64,000 bases of DNA from assembly GCF_030929615.1 (NCBI RefSeq), contig NZ_JAVFVU010000015.1, positions 62,001-126,000 on the forward strand, in the 5' to 3' direction. Positions 54,045 to 62,136 of this stretch are shown here, piece by piece (positions within the stretch are counted from its first letter, which is position 1; the number at the start of each line of letters is the position of its first letter). The position numbers and the translations under genes were made by a program. Source of the DNA: Dyadobacter sp. LHD-138 (GTDB lineage Bacteria > Bacteroidota > Bacteroidia > Cytophagales > Spirosomataceae). The notes beneath the pieces are model-generated. The model made no database searches and was not told the DNA's origin. It saw only the letters and a list, made by a program, of their open reading frames with translations.

Positions 54045-57000
54045 TTAAAATGTAACTTTTACCCCGAATGAATAAATTTTAGCCTGAGGATAAATGGCAG
54101 CCCGGCCACTGGCAGCAGCGCGCTCAGGGTCACTTCCTTTGAAAAAGTCGCTAAATGTCAGCAGATTGTCTCCGGATACATACAAGCGCAGCATCTGAAT
54201 TTTGGCCTTATTGATTACTTTCGCAGGAAAATTGTAGCCAAGCTGAAGATTCTTCAAACGCAGATAAGAAGCATCCTGCAACCACCAATCCGAAACCTGT
54301 GTATTGGGCGCATAATTTTCATTAAAAATGTGAGGAATTGTATTGGATGTCCCTTCACCATCCCAGGCATTTTCCCAGAATGTCGGCGGCGGACCGGTTT
54401 GCCTGAACGGCGCAATCCCCCACTCCTTCACATAGATTTTACGACCTTTCACACCCTGCAAAAAGAAACTAAAGTCGAAGTTTTTATAGTCGGCATTGAA
54501 GGTTAATCCGTAGTTAAATTTAGGAAATGCACCGCTAACCACCATTCGGTCATCCGTAGTAATCCTGCCATCCGGAACTCCGTCCGGCCCGCTGACATCT
54601 TTGTATTTCATGTCGCCTGGTTTAGGCTTCACAAGCGGCGTTGGTCCATTATCAATTTCGGTCTGGTTTTGATAAATACCGTCAAACACATACATAAAAT
54701 AGGAGTTATAAGGCAGTCCCTCTTGTGTTATTGTGCCGTTACCACTGTTGATTTCCCTCGCACCAAATTTTACAACCTTGTTTTTATAGGCTTCAAAATT
54801 CCCCTGCACTTTGTAATGGAAATCGCTGATCTTATTTTCATATCCCAGAGAAAGTTCGATACCCGTGTTATTCATCTCACCCAGGTTGACAGTCGGTCCG
54901 GCGACACCGATAAATTCCGGGACCTGCAAAGGTCTTAAGATGTTTTTTGTATTTTTTGAATACCAATCCACGCTTCCGAATAAAGAGGATTCAAACAAGC
55001 TGAAATCAAGACCAAAATCCGTGACCGTAGTGGTTTCCCATGTAATGTTATTATTGATCAGATCCGTTTGCGTTACGCCTTGTTGTAAGGAACCTCCAAT
55101 ATTATATAAAACCGGATTTAAGACCTGCTGATATGGATAAGGCATTGACTCCCCGCTCAGACTACGGTTTATATTCTGGTTGCCAACCTGTCCCCAGGAT
55201 ACCCGGGCTTTAAGATTATCTACCCACTTAACTGATTTTAAAAAATTCTCCTGCGAAATTTTCCATCCAGCGGAAGCCGACGGAAAAAGTCCCCACTTGT
55301 TTCCTTTCGGAAAACGGGAAGAACCGTCATAGCGAAAATTACCTTCCAGCAAATACTTCTCCTGGTAATTATAGTTCACACGCCCAAACACAGACTGAAG
55401 CGCCCATTCATAGGCAAAACCATTGACCAACTGCCCCCCCGGGGAATATCCGCCAAGTTCGGTCAAATCACTGGAAGGAGCATTCCTTTTAAAACCTTGC
55501 AAACGGTCGTAACGAAAAGTTTCCTGGCTTCCACCCAGCAATGCAGTAAAATTATGGCTTTCTCCAAAGCTCTTATTGTAATTCAATGTCCCGAAAAGTG
55601 TATACTGGACATCTTTTTCATCCCGTACGGTCAGGTTGTTCTCTCCAATGGTGCCATTCCACTGGGCATTGAATACATTTTGTCCGGCTGCATCAGGCAG
55701 AAACATATAGCCGGGTACAGCCACCACATGAACCTTCGTTTGCCTGTCATTGTATTTTACGGCGCCTTTAACCTGCCCTTTCAGGCCGGGAAGAATGTCA
55801 ACGTCAAGAAATGCGGATGCAAGCGCGTAATAGTTTTTGATGTATCTCCCCCCGTTTTCAGCTATGGCCACCGGGTTCTTATTTCCACCTTCCTGGATAA
55901 ATGCTCTGTTCGAATATCTGCCACTTCCGTCAGCCAACTTGGGAGTAGCCGTGGGCGGAGCAGCCAACGCACTCAATATTTGATCCTCGGTTGAATTCCC
56001 GTCAAAGTTACCGTTCAACGCGGTTTCATTGCGTTCCCCTTTTGAAAAAGCAATGTTGGTACCGAAAGTCACACGCTTGTTCAGACTCGTTTTGAAATTA
56101 AACTGGGCATCATACCTTTTATAGCCCGTTGCAATCAGGATTCCATCCTGATCAAGATAACCAGCACCAAAGTTATAGGTGGTGCCCTCTTTACCACCGT
56201 TGACACTCAAATAATGCTGCTGCATGGGAGCGGTGCGAAAAATCGCGTCCAACCAGTCATAACTTGGATATTGTTTAGGATTTGTCACAGTACCCTGACG
56301 ATACATCTCAATCTGGGCGGGGGTATAAAGCTGATTGACATTGGTACCTGTATGGCCGATCGCCATGTTGAGCAACTCCATGTACTGCACAGAATTGGTT
56401 ATTCTATCGTAAATGGAGGTAGCCCGCTGACTACCGAAGTTATAGCTATAATCCACATTTAACCTTCCGGCCTTACCTGCTTTGGTGGTCACCAGAATAA
56501 CGCCGTTGGCCGCTCTGGAACCATAAATTGCTGCTGATGCCGCATCCTTTAACACCGAGATACTTTCGATCTGATTTGGATTGACATTATTTAAATTTCC
56601 CTCCACGCCATCAATCAAAATAAGCGGGTCATTACCTGCGCCACTGAAAGTACCCTGGCCCCGAATTTGTATGGAGGCGTTTTCCGCACCCGGCTGACCG
56701 GAATTCTGTGTAACCTGTACCCCCGGCATTCTTCCTTGTAGCAGTGAGGTCGTATTAGGAGCCTGCCTGGTGGTTAATTCCGAACCAGAAACATTGCTCA
56801 CCGCACCGGTTAAATTGACTTTTTTCTGTGTACCATAACCTACGACCACTACTTCCGCCAGGGACTTGTTGTCGACCTGAAGCACGATTTTCAAGGCAGT
56901 TTCATTGACAACTTTGACTTCCTGTGAAACATAACCTACAAAACTAAAAACCAGCACAGGCTCTTTTTGAGCAACATCCAGCTGAAAATTCCCTTCAACA

Positions 57001-57503
57001 TCCGAAATAGTTCCAAACGCCGTACCTTTCACCACGATACTTACACCGGGTAGACCAACGCCAGTCTCATCCCCGACTTTTCCTTTTATCTGTATCTTCG
57101 GCTCGGGTTTCGGCACCGGCTCGGCCTTGGTTTCAGGGGTTTTTAATTTAACAACAATGGTCTTATCCAGCAAGCCATACGTCAATGGCTGGTTGATAAA
57201 ACACTGGTCGAGTACCTGTTCCAGTGAGCCATCCGATACATTCACGGTAACGGGGCCAGCCTTTTTGAGCATTTCATTGTTATAAATGAAATAATACCCG
57301 CTCTTCTTCTTAATGAGTTTTATCACCCTTTCAAGTGGTGCATTCTGGACCGATATCGACATTTTTTGTGAAACAGCGGCTGCTGCGTATACCTGCATGC
57401 AGGTTATGGTGAGCAATAGTGTACTTAACCTCATCACATATAATAGTTTAGCAGAAGCAAAGCAGAGCCTTCTACTTCTTTTGAAGTGTAGCTTTCTTTT
57501 CAT
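54045..57503 (-). CDS. SusC/RagA TonB-dependent transporter with STN signalling domain
   Basis: This 1152-residue protein has a signal peptide (ending AAAAVSQ near residue 45). An STN domain (about 50-120: ISVQNAPLERVIKLIKKKSG) follows, then a carboxypeptidase-regulatory-like domain (about 140-220), a plug (VVVGYGTQKKVNLTGAV, IQIRGQGTFSGAGNDPLILI) and a barrel ending YSFGVKVTF. The STN domain signals through FecR to the ECF sigma factor when ligand binds. The FecR gene lies upstream on the same strand. A promoter on the opposite strand overlaps the start codon (TAATTTTG at 57503-57510), suggesting an antisense RNA. Confidence 0.95.
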   Translation of the reverse strand: MKRKLHFKRSRRLCFASAKLLYVMRLSTLLLTITCMQVYAAAAVSQKMSISVQNAPLERVIKLIKKKSGYYFIYNNEMLKKAGPVTVNVSDGSLEQVLDQCFINQPLTYGLLDKTIVVKLKTPETKAEPVPKPEPKIQIKGKVGDETGVGLPGVSIVVKGTAFGTISDVEGNFQLDVAQKEPVLVFSFVGYVSQEVKVVNETALKIVLQVDNKSLAEVVVVGYGTQKKVNLTGAVSNVSGSELTTRQAPNTTSLLQGRMPGVQVTQNSGQPGAENASIQIRGQGTFSGAGNDPLILIDGVEGNLNNVNPNQIESISVLKDAASAAIYGSRAANGVILVTTKAGKAGRLNVDYSYNFGSQRATSIYDRITNSVQYMELLNMAIGHTGTNVNQLYTPAQIEMYRQGTVTNPKQYPSYDWLDAIFRTAPMQQHYLSVNGGKEGTTYNFGAGYLDQDGILIATGYKRYDAQFNFKTSLNKRVTFGTNIAFSKGERNETALNGNFDGNSTEDQILSALAAPPTATPKLADGSGRYSNRAFIQEGGNKNPVAIAENGGRYIKNYYALASAFLDVDILPGLKGQVKGAVKYNDRQTKVHVVAVPGYMFLPDAAGQNVFNAQWNGTIGENNLTVRDEKDVQYTLFGTLNYNKSFGESHNFTALLGGSQETFRYDRLQGFKRNAPSSDLTELGGYSPGGQLVNGFAYEWALQSVFGRVNYNYQEKYLLEGNFRYDGSSRFPKGNKWGLFPSASAGWKISQENFLKSVKWVDNLKARVSWGQVGNQNINRSLSGESMPYPYQQVLNPVLYNIGGSLQQGVTQTDLINNNITWETTTVTDFGLDFSLFESSLFGSVDWYSKNTKNILRPLQVPEFIGVAGPTVNLGEMNNTGIELSLGYENKISDFHYKVQGNFEAYKNKVVKFGAREINSGNGTITQEGLPYNSYFMYVFDGIYQNQTEIDNGPTPLVKPKPGDMKYKDVSGPDGVPDGRITTDDRMVVSGAFPKFNYGLTFNADYKNFDFSFFLQGVKGRKIYVKEWGIAPFRQTGPPPTFWENAWDGEGTSNTIPHIFNENYAPNTQVSDWWLQDASYLRLKNLQLGYNFPAKVINKAKIQMLRLYVSGDNLLTFSDFFKGSDPERAAASGRAAIYPQAKIYSFGVKVTF

Positions 57504-57514
57504 AATTTTGAATG

Positions 57515-57603
57515 AATTAGAGTTTAAAAATTTACGGTTCGGACTGTACTAATTGAGTAAATTCTAAGGTTAACCGGTAGCGTTGACGCGCTGCCGGTTT
57601 TTT
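57515..57603 (+). ncRNA. Predicted antisense small RNA opposite the susC leader
   Basis: A plus-strand promoter is visible: TTTG (57480-57483), a 19-nt spacer, then TAATTTTG (57503-57510), which overlaps the susC start codon on the other strand. The start is expected near 57515. A hairpin (AACCGGTAGCG 57572-57582 and CGCTGCCGGTT 57589-57599) is followed by TTTTTT. The RNA would be about 89 nt and complementary to the susC leader. The same design appears at 62019-62125. DonS-type antisense RNAs with this placement are known in Bacteroides. It is a prediction with no expression evidence. Confidence 0.5.
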
Positions 57604-57608
57604 ATCAT

Positions 57609-58793
57609 TTACTTTTTCTGTTTAATTGTAATTTTATTTTCGACAACTTCAAATTCAAGCTCTCCGGACATTTCCAGCATTTGAAGCACATGCGACAATG
57701 TGATGTTCCGGGGAATAACGGCCGTAAAATGGCTATCGGGAATCTGATCTTCATTTGCAATTTCAACATTATACCACCTGGTCAACTGACGTAAAATAGT
57801 ACCAAGATCCTGATTTTCGAACTGAAAAAATCCGTTTTTCCAGGCAATTGCTTCTTCCGTATTAACAGACTGGACGTCAATTTTCGCTCCAACCGAAGCC
57901 TGCTGACCCGGTGTAATCGTTTTACTTGAAGTCTCGTTCCCTACTTTTACCGCTCCTTCTACAAGTGTCGTTTTTGTATTTCCTTCATCAGCATATGCCA
58001 TGACGTTAAAATGAGTACCCAAGACTTCAACCTGCGTTTTACCCGCCTGGACTATAAAAGGTTTAGTCCGGTCCCTGGCTATTTCAAAATAACACTCTCC
58101 GATCAAATCAACCTTACGGGTATTGCCCGCGAATACGGTCGGAAAATGTAAAGAAGAGGACGCATTTAACCATACCTGGCTTCCATCTGGCAAAATGATC
58201 GTGTACTGTCCTCCAACCGGTGTCTTGATGGTATTGTAGTGAATATTTTTTGTATCGCCCCCCGCCAATACCTGGTAATAGACCTTACCATCTTTTTTGG
58301 TCATTTTTATTCCGTCCTGCTCAATGGAAGTACCATCCTTTATCGTTTCCAGCGTAATCACCTTACCGTCCGATAACGTGAGCGTTGCCTTATCTTTTCC
58401 TGGTGGAATATCATTTTCCAACATCGTCTTTTTTAGGGCAACACCACCCAAACGATCTACCTTATACGTATTCCTTAGCATGCCATAAGAAAGCAGCCCG
58501 ACAACAACTGAGGCGGCGGCATATTTCCAATATCTGGCAAAAAAGTTCTGATTTGACCGCTCGTCGGAGTCCCGAATTCTCCGGTTTATTTTTTGCCATG
58601 CCGCTGTCTGGTCTATCGATGCAAAAAACAAAAGATCGTTGCTTACAGTAGCTTCGTTTTCCAATGCATCCAGTAGCTGCTGATTTCTGATATCCTCTTT
58701 AAGCCATTGGTCCAGCCATACCCTTTCAGCAGCGGTTAAATCGCCCCTAAGATATCTCGATATTAAATCCGCCCGGTCAAAAAGCTCATTCAT
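57609..58793 (-). CDS. FecR family anti-sigma factor
   Basis: This 394-residue protein has an N-terminal cytoplasmic DUF4880-like region (about 1-85), a membrane helix (about 90-107, YAAASVVVGLLSYGML), a periplasmic FecR domain (about 185-280: TPVGGQYTIILPDGSQVWLN, FIVQAGKTQVEVLGTHFNVM) and a C-terminal DUF4974 domain (LGTILRQLTRWYNVEIANED). It holds its ECF sigma factor until the STN domain of the SusC transporter signals ligand binding. It lies between the sigma and susC genes. Confidence 0.93.
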   Translation of the reverse strand: MNELFDRADLISRYLRGDLTAAERVWLDQWLKEDIRNQQLLDALENEATVSNDLLFFASIDQTAAWQKINRRIRDSDERSNQNFFARYWKYAAASVVVGLLSYGMLRNTYKVDRLGGVALKKTMLENDIPPGKDKATLTLSDGKVITLETIKDGTSIEQDGIKMTKKDGKVYYQVLAGGDTKNIHYNTIKTPVGGQYTIILPDGSQVWLNASSSLHFPTVFAGNTRKVDLIGECYFEIARDRTKPFIVQAGKTQVEVLGTHFNVMAYADEGNTKTTLVEGAVKVGNETSSKTITPGQQASVGAKIDVQSVNTEEAIAWKNGFFQFENQDLGTILRQLTRWYNVEIANEDQIPDSHFTAVIPRNITLSHVLQMLEMSGELEFEVVENKITIKQKK

Positions 58794-58998
58794 GTTATTT
58801 GCTATCTATAACATTAAGACACCCTGGCTTTGATTTGGGGTGACAACAATTATAAAAAAAATTGAAAAAATTCTAAAAATATAAAATTCGGTTAAAAACC
58901 TCATCCGGATTTCTTTTGCCGTGCGATCGGCAGTCGACTGGGCCGCCCCTGCTTTCGGCTATCGGATTAAGAAAGGAACAAAGTTTGCAGAGACAATG

Positions 58999-59571
58999 CT
59001 AGTGTCTGTAAAACGCTAAAACCATGACATAAAACAGCTCCAGGGTGAGTTTTTCACGCAGCATGTGCATGGCCCTTTGCTTTTGTGTTTTCACGGTGTT
59101 GACTGACAGCCCCAGCTCATCAGCGATTTCCTGATTTTTCTTTTCTTCCAGGAAGCTCATTTTTGAAATTTGCCTGCAGGCAAGGGGGAGAGACTCTATT
59201 GCATTGTGAATTTCTGACAGCACTTCTGCATGAATAATGGAATTGATCACAATCCTATCGTCTATCCAAGTGTCGGTAAGCTGGTCTTCATATTTTTTGG
59301 CAACGATTTTATGGCGTAGAAAATTCAGACAGGAATTCTTAACAGTCGAATACAAATAACTTTTTTGGGCAGCAATATCAGGTGCAATCTCATCTTTGCT
59401 ATTCCAGTATTTCACGAAGGCGTCCTGAACAATATCCTCGGCATCATCTCTATCATCCAATATATTACAAGCAAAATAGACCAGTCCGTTGTAAATGGTG
59501 CTAAACAATATTTGAAAATCTGAATTTTTGGAAGAGCCCTCTCTTCTAAACAATGATAATAGTTCCATCAC
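58999..59571 (-). CDS. ECF-type RNA polymerase sigma factor
   Basis: This 190-residue protein has sigma-70 region 2 (DDAEDIVQDAFVKYWNSKDE near residue 42) and region 4 (KNQEIADELGLSVNTVKTQK near 147). It pairs with the FecR gene 205 bp downstream and should activate the SusCD-GH97 locus. A TACTTTTG -7 element lies about 72 nt upstream. A second, divergent ECF sigma gene lies on the other side of the intergenic region. Confidence 0.93.
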   Translation of the reverse strand: MMELLSLFRREGSSKNSDFQILFSTIYNGLVYFACNILDDRDDAEDIVQDAFVKYWNSKDEIAPDIAAQKSYLYSTVKNSCLNFLRHKIVAKKYEDQLTDTWIDDRIVINSIIHAEVLSEIHNAIESLPLACRQISKMSFLEEKKNQEIADELGLSVNTVKTQKQRAMHMLREKLTLELFYVMVLAFYRH

Positions 59572-59642
59572 TTCCTGCTATTTCCCGATATCGAAATACT
59601 GAAAATATTTGAACAACTTCTTCCTCAGCTCTAATTTCTAAG

Positions 59643-59650
59643 CAAAAGTA
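59643..59650 (-). promoter_or_regulatory. Bacteroidota-type -7 element of the minus-strand ECF sigma gene
   Basis: TACTTTTG on the minus strand matches TAnnTTTG and lies 71 nt upstream of the ATG at 59571. The -33 region is AT-rich without a clear TTTG. Confidence 0.45.
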
Positions 59651-59878
59651 TAAATTTTTATAAAAATATATCAATAATTTATTAAGCTCAATCATTTATG
59701 TTTTGGATCTGAAAAACAAAGCGTTAACATGCACGCATCGTTTACCATTTTGTATCTGATCTCTTTCATCTCCTTAAAAAGGAAAGTGAGTAAACAGTCT
59801 TTGTTGGCATATTCTGATTTAAAAAACGGTTAAATTTTTCCGTCACATGACTGATAACCCGTTTGACTCTCCGGGTTA

Positions 59879-60013
59879 TCAAGCTGCCTTTCTTCCAAAT
59901 TTCACCATGGTACAGAACCGTGTCTTTCCATTGCCATCATTGTAAAGCGCTCTGCCGGAGAATCTTTGTTCTGTGTAAATTTCCTTGAGTCCGACAAGTA
60001 CTTTTGGCTGCAT
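59879..60013 (-). CDS. Possible 44-residue small protein between divergent sigma genes
   Basis: The frame runs from ATG 60013 to TGA 59879. The peptide begins MQPKVLVGLKEIYTEQRFSG, then RALYNDGNGKTRFCTMVKF and ends GRKAA. Its composition is protein-like and it is basic. A perfect 9-bp hairpin (GATAACCCG 59853-59861 and CGGGTTATC 59872-59880) begins within its stop codon, as expected for a gene end, though no U-tract follows. I do not recognise the family. It may be a genuine small gene or the 3' remnant of a lost one. The rest of the 59572-60111 gap is AT-rich without other features. Confidence 0.4.
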   Translation of the reverse strand: MQPKVLVGLKEIYTEQRFSGRALYNDGNGKTRFCTMVKFGRKAA

Positions 60014-60111
60014 AAGGCCTTTTGTGAATAAATAATTATAATATTCCGGGATAAAACTTTTAATTATGGGTAAATAAATGAAAGTTTTCCACGACCGATA
60101 AGCCAGAAACC

Positions 60112-60678
60112 TTGGAGCAAAACCTTATTGAGGCTTTACGAGCCAGTAATGAAGACGTATTTGCCAGTATTTACAAAAAATATTGGTATGAGATGTTTCT
60201 TGTTGCATACAGGAAACTTCAGCATAAGGAAATTGCGGAAGATTTGGTGCAGAATATTTTTGCCAGGCTATGGAAAGAGCGGCATAACCTTCAAATTGTA
60301 AGTCTGGACTACTACCTTTTTTCCGCGGTTCGTTATGAGGTCATTGATCACATCCGTACACAGGGTACCAGAACCAAATACCTGGATTACTACCAGGCAT
60401 TTTCCACATTTGAAGATTGCAACACAGAAAATACCATCGCTTTTAATGATCTTAACAAAGCGGTAGATGAAAGCCTGGCCATACTACCCGAAAAATCACA
60501 GGAAATTTTTAGGCTAAGCCGTCTTGAGCACTGGCCCATCCACAGGATCGCCGCGCATTTTCAGCTGTCTGAGAAGGCCGTTGAATATCATCTTACCAAA
60601 GCGACCAAATCCCTTCGCCTCCAGCTTAAGGATGCCATGATCTCCCTCTTCATTTGGAGTGCTACCTTTCTTTCCTGA
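60112..60678 (+). CDS. ECF-type RNA polymerase sigma factor
   Basis: This 188-residue protein has region 2 (KEIAEDLVQNIFARLWKERH near residue 41) and region 4 (IHRIAAHFQLSEKAVEYHLT near 142). The only sensible start is TTG at 60112, since an in-frame TGA lies 11 codons upstream without an ATG between. The N-terminus MEQNLIEALRASNEDVFASI fits the family. It precedes a FecR gene and a SusC gene on the same strand, forming a second cell-surface signalling unit. Confidence 0.9.
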   Translation: MEQNLIEALRASNEDVFASIYKKYWYEMFLVAYRKLQHKEIAEDLVQNIFARLWKERHNLQIVSLDYYLFSAVRYEVIDHIRTQGTRTKYLDYYQAFSTFEDCNTENTIAFNDLNKAVDESLAILPEKSQEIFRLSRLEHWPIHRIAAHFQLSEKAVEYHLTKATKSLRLQLKDAMISLFIWSATFLS

Positions 60679-60873
60679 CAAACACATCAGGATCACCCAT
60701 CATTTTCATTGTAATTATCCCAAGAAAAATAAGTTATTTTCCTGAACATTATATAAATCTTTAAAGATTTTTTAAAATGATTTAGGGCAAATCTACCATA
60801 ACACGGCTTGTTTAATGAAGGACCTCCACGATTGGAAGGTCCGGGATATCATTTAAAACGAAGTCACACTTTA

Positions 60874-61941
60874 ATGAGCAACCAGGAAATTCAGGCACTG
60901 CTGTTACGATATCGTCAGGGAAAGTGTACGGTGGAAGAAATCCGAAAAATCCACGCATGGTATGAAAACCTGAACCGCGATGCTTCGTTGTCTCTTGACA
61001 ACGAAGAAAAGGAGCTGATTGAAAAACGGCTGCTGAAAAAAATCAGGAAGGATATACAGCCTGAGAAATCGCATGAGGAGTTACTTGTTTCGGGAAGCTG
61101 GTGGCAGCGGACCGCCTGGTATTCCGCAGCGGCGGCCGTCTTCATTACTGCGCTGACATATACCTGGTTTTTCTCCATTAGCGTCACCGACAAGGTCGCG
61201 CATGCCGAGCCGTTGTTGCTGCAGGTTCCGTCCGGTAAACTAATAACCTACGAAAACAAAACCGGGAAGCCCAAACAGATCATACTGGAAGACAAGAGCG
61301 TGGTGACGCTTTACCCGGGTAGCAAAATGATGTGTGCGGATCACTTTTCAGAGAATAAAAGGGATGTCCAGTTGATCGGAAATGCATTTTTTCAAATTAC
61401 TAAAAACCCTAAAAAACCATTTCTCGTATACTCCGGAAAGCTGATAACCAGGGTCTTAGGTACAAGTTTCAGCATCAAGACCAATATCCGGGATAAAGCC
61501 CTCGAAGTGGAAGTTGTAACGGGTAAAGTATCTGTTTTTGAAAATAATGCTGCATTCAAAAATACCGATTTGGCGGTAGCCGCCATGAAGAATAACAATG
61601 GCGTTGTGCTTACCCCAAATCAGCGGGTTACCTATTTTCCGGAAAGCAGACATTTGATGACCGGACTCGTGGCTGAGCCCGTGAAGGTTGAAATTGCAGC
61701 CAAAATTCAACCAAAGCTGACATTCAACAATGTCCCGCTCGCAGAAATTATCAGCCAGCTTGAAGATGAATATGCCATTGATATCGTGTTTGCAAATGAC
61801 CGTCTGGCGCAATGCACCTTCACCGGGGATGTTTCGGAAATGCCGTTGTACGAGAAGCTGGACTTATTGTGTAAGTCCAATCTGGCGAGTTACGAGATCA
61901 GAGGAACCCGGATACTGATAAACGGAGAGGGTTGTGATTAA
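60874..61941 (+). CDS. FecR family anti-sigma factor
   Basis: I chose the ATG at 60874 (355 residues, starting MSNQEIQALLLRYRQGKCTV), as in relatives; a TTG 66 nt upstream opens the frame but lacks homology. A membrane helix (AAVFITALTYTWFFSI, about 90-105), a FecR domain (LLQVPSGKLITYENKTGKPK, FLVYSGKLITRVLGTSFSIK) and a C-terminal DUF4974 domain (LAEIISQLEDEYAIDIVFAN) are visible. It regulates the sigma factor at 60112-60678 in response to the following STN-containing SusC. Confidence 0.92.
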   Translation: MSNQEIQALLLRYRQGKCTVEEIRKIHAWYENLNRDASLSLDNEEKELIEKRLLKKIRKDIQPEKSHEELLVSGSWWQRTAWYSAAAAVFITALTYTWFFSISVTDKVAHAEPLLLQVPSGKLITYENKTGKPKQIILEDKSVVTLYPGSKMMCADHFSENKRDVQLIGNAFFQITKNPKKPFLVYSGKLITRVLGTSFSIKTNIRDKALEVEVVTGKVSVFENNAAFKNTDLAVAAMKNNNGVVLTPNQRVTYFPESRHLMTGLVAEPVKVEIAAKIQPKLTFNNVPLAEIISQLEDEYAIDIVFANDRLAQCTFTGDVSEMPLYEKLDLLCKSNLASYEIRGTRILINGEGCD

Positions 61942-62018
61942 CGTAAATACTCAGGTATAGTAACGAACCTTAACACCGCGTGTATGGCAAAATAAAAGAC
62001 ACCTTTATTCACAAAAAC

Positions 62019-62125
62019 CTAAAAACCGATGGTGCTCGAACACCATCGGATCAATTGATCTCCCTGTTTCACACGATCCGGCAAGATCGTGAGGGAGGCT
62101 AAAGTCCTGTTTTTCACAAAAAGAA
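62019..62125 (-). ncRNA. Predicted antisense small RNA opposite the susC leader
   Basis: A minus-strand promoter is visible: TTTT (62160-62157), a 19-nt spacer, then TAGTTTTG (62137-62130), which overlaps the susC start codon. The start is expected near 62125. A first hairpin (CACGATC/GATCGTG at 62072-62078 and 62085-62091, extended by CTCCCT/AGGGAG) and a terminal hairpin (CCGATGGTG/CACCATCGG, 62026-62034 and 62041-62049) follow, then TTTTT. The predicted RNA is about 107 nt. Geometry and position match the element at 57515-57603. On the sense strand the terminal hairpin has no U-tract, so it is not a FecR terminator. Confidence 0.5.
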
Positions 62126-62136
62126 CATTCAAAACT

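Noticed and set aside
57572..57603. Hairpin read as a terminator for the FecR gene
   Set aside because: On the FecR (minus) strand no U-tract follows it; the U-tract is only on the plus strand, and susC follows on the minus strand.
62026..62049. Hairpin read as a terminator for the plus-strand FecR gene
   Set aside because: No T-run follows on the plus strand; the T-run is on the minus strand.
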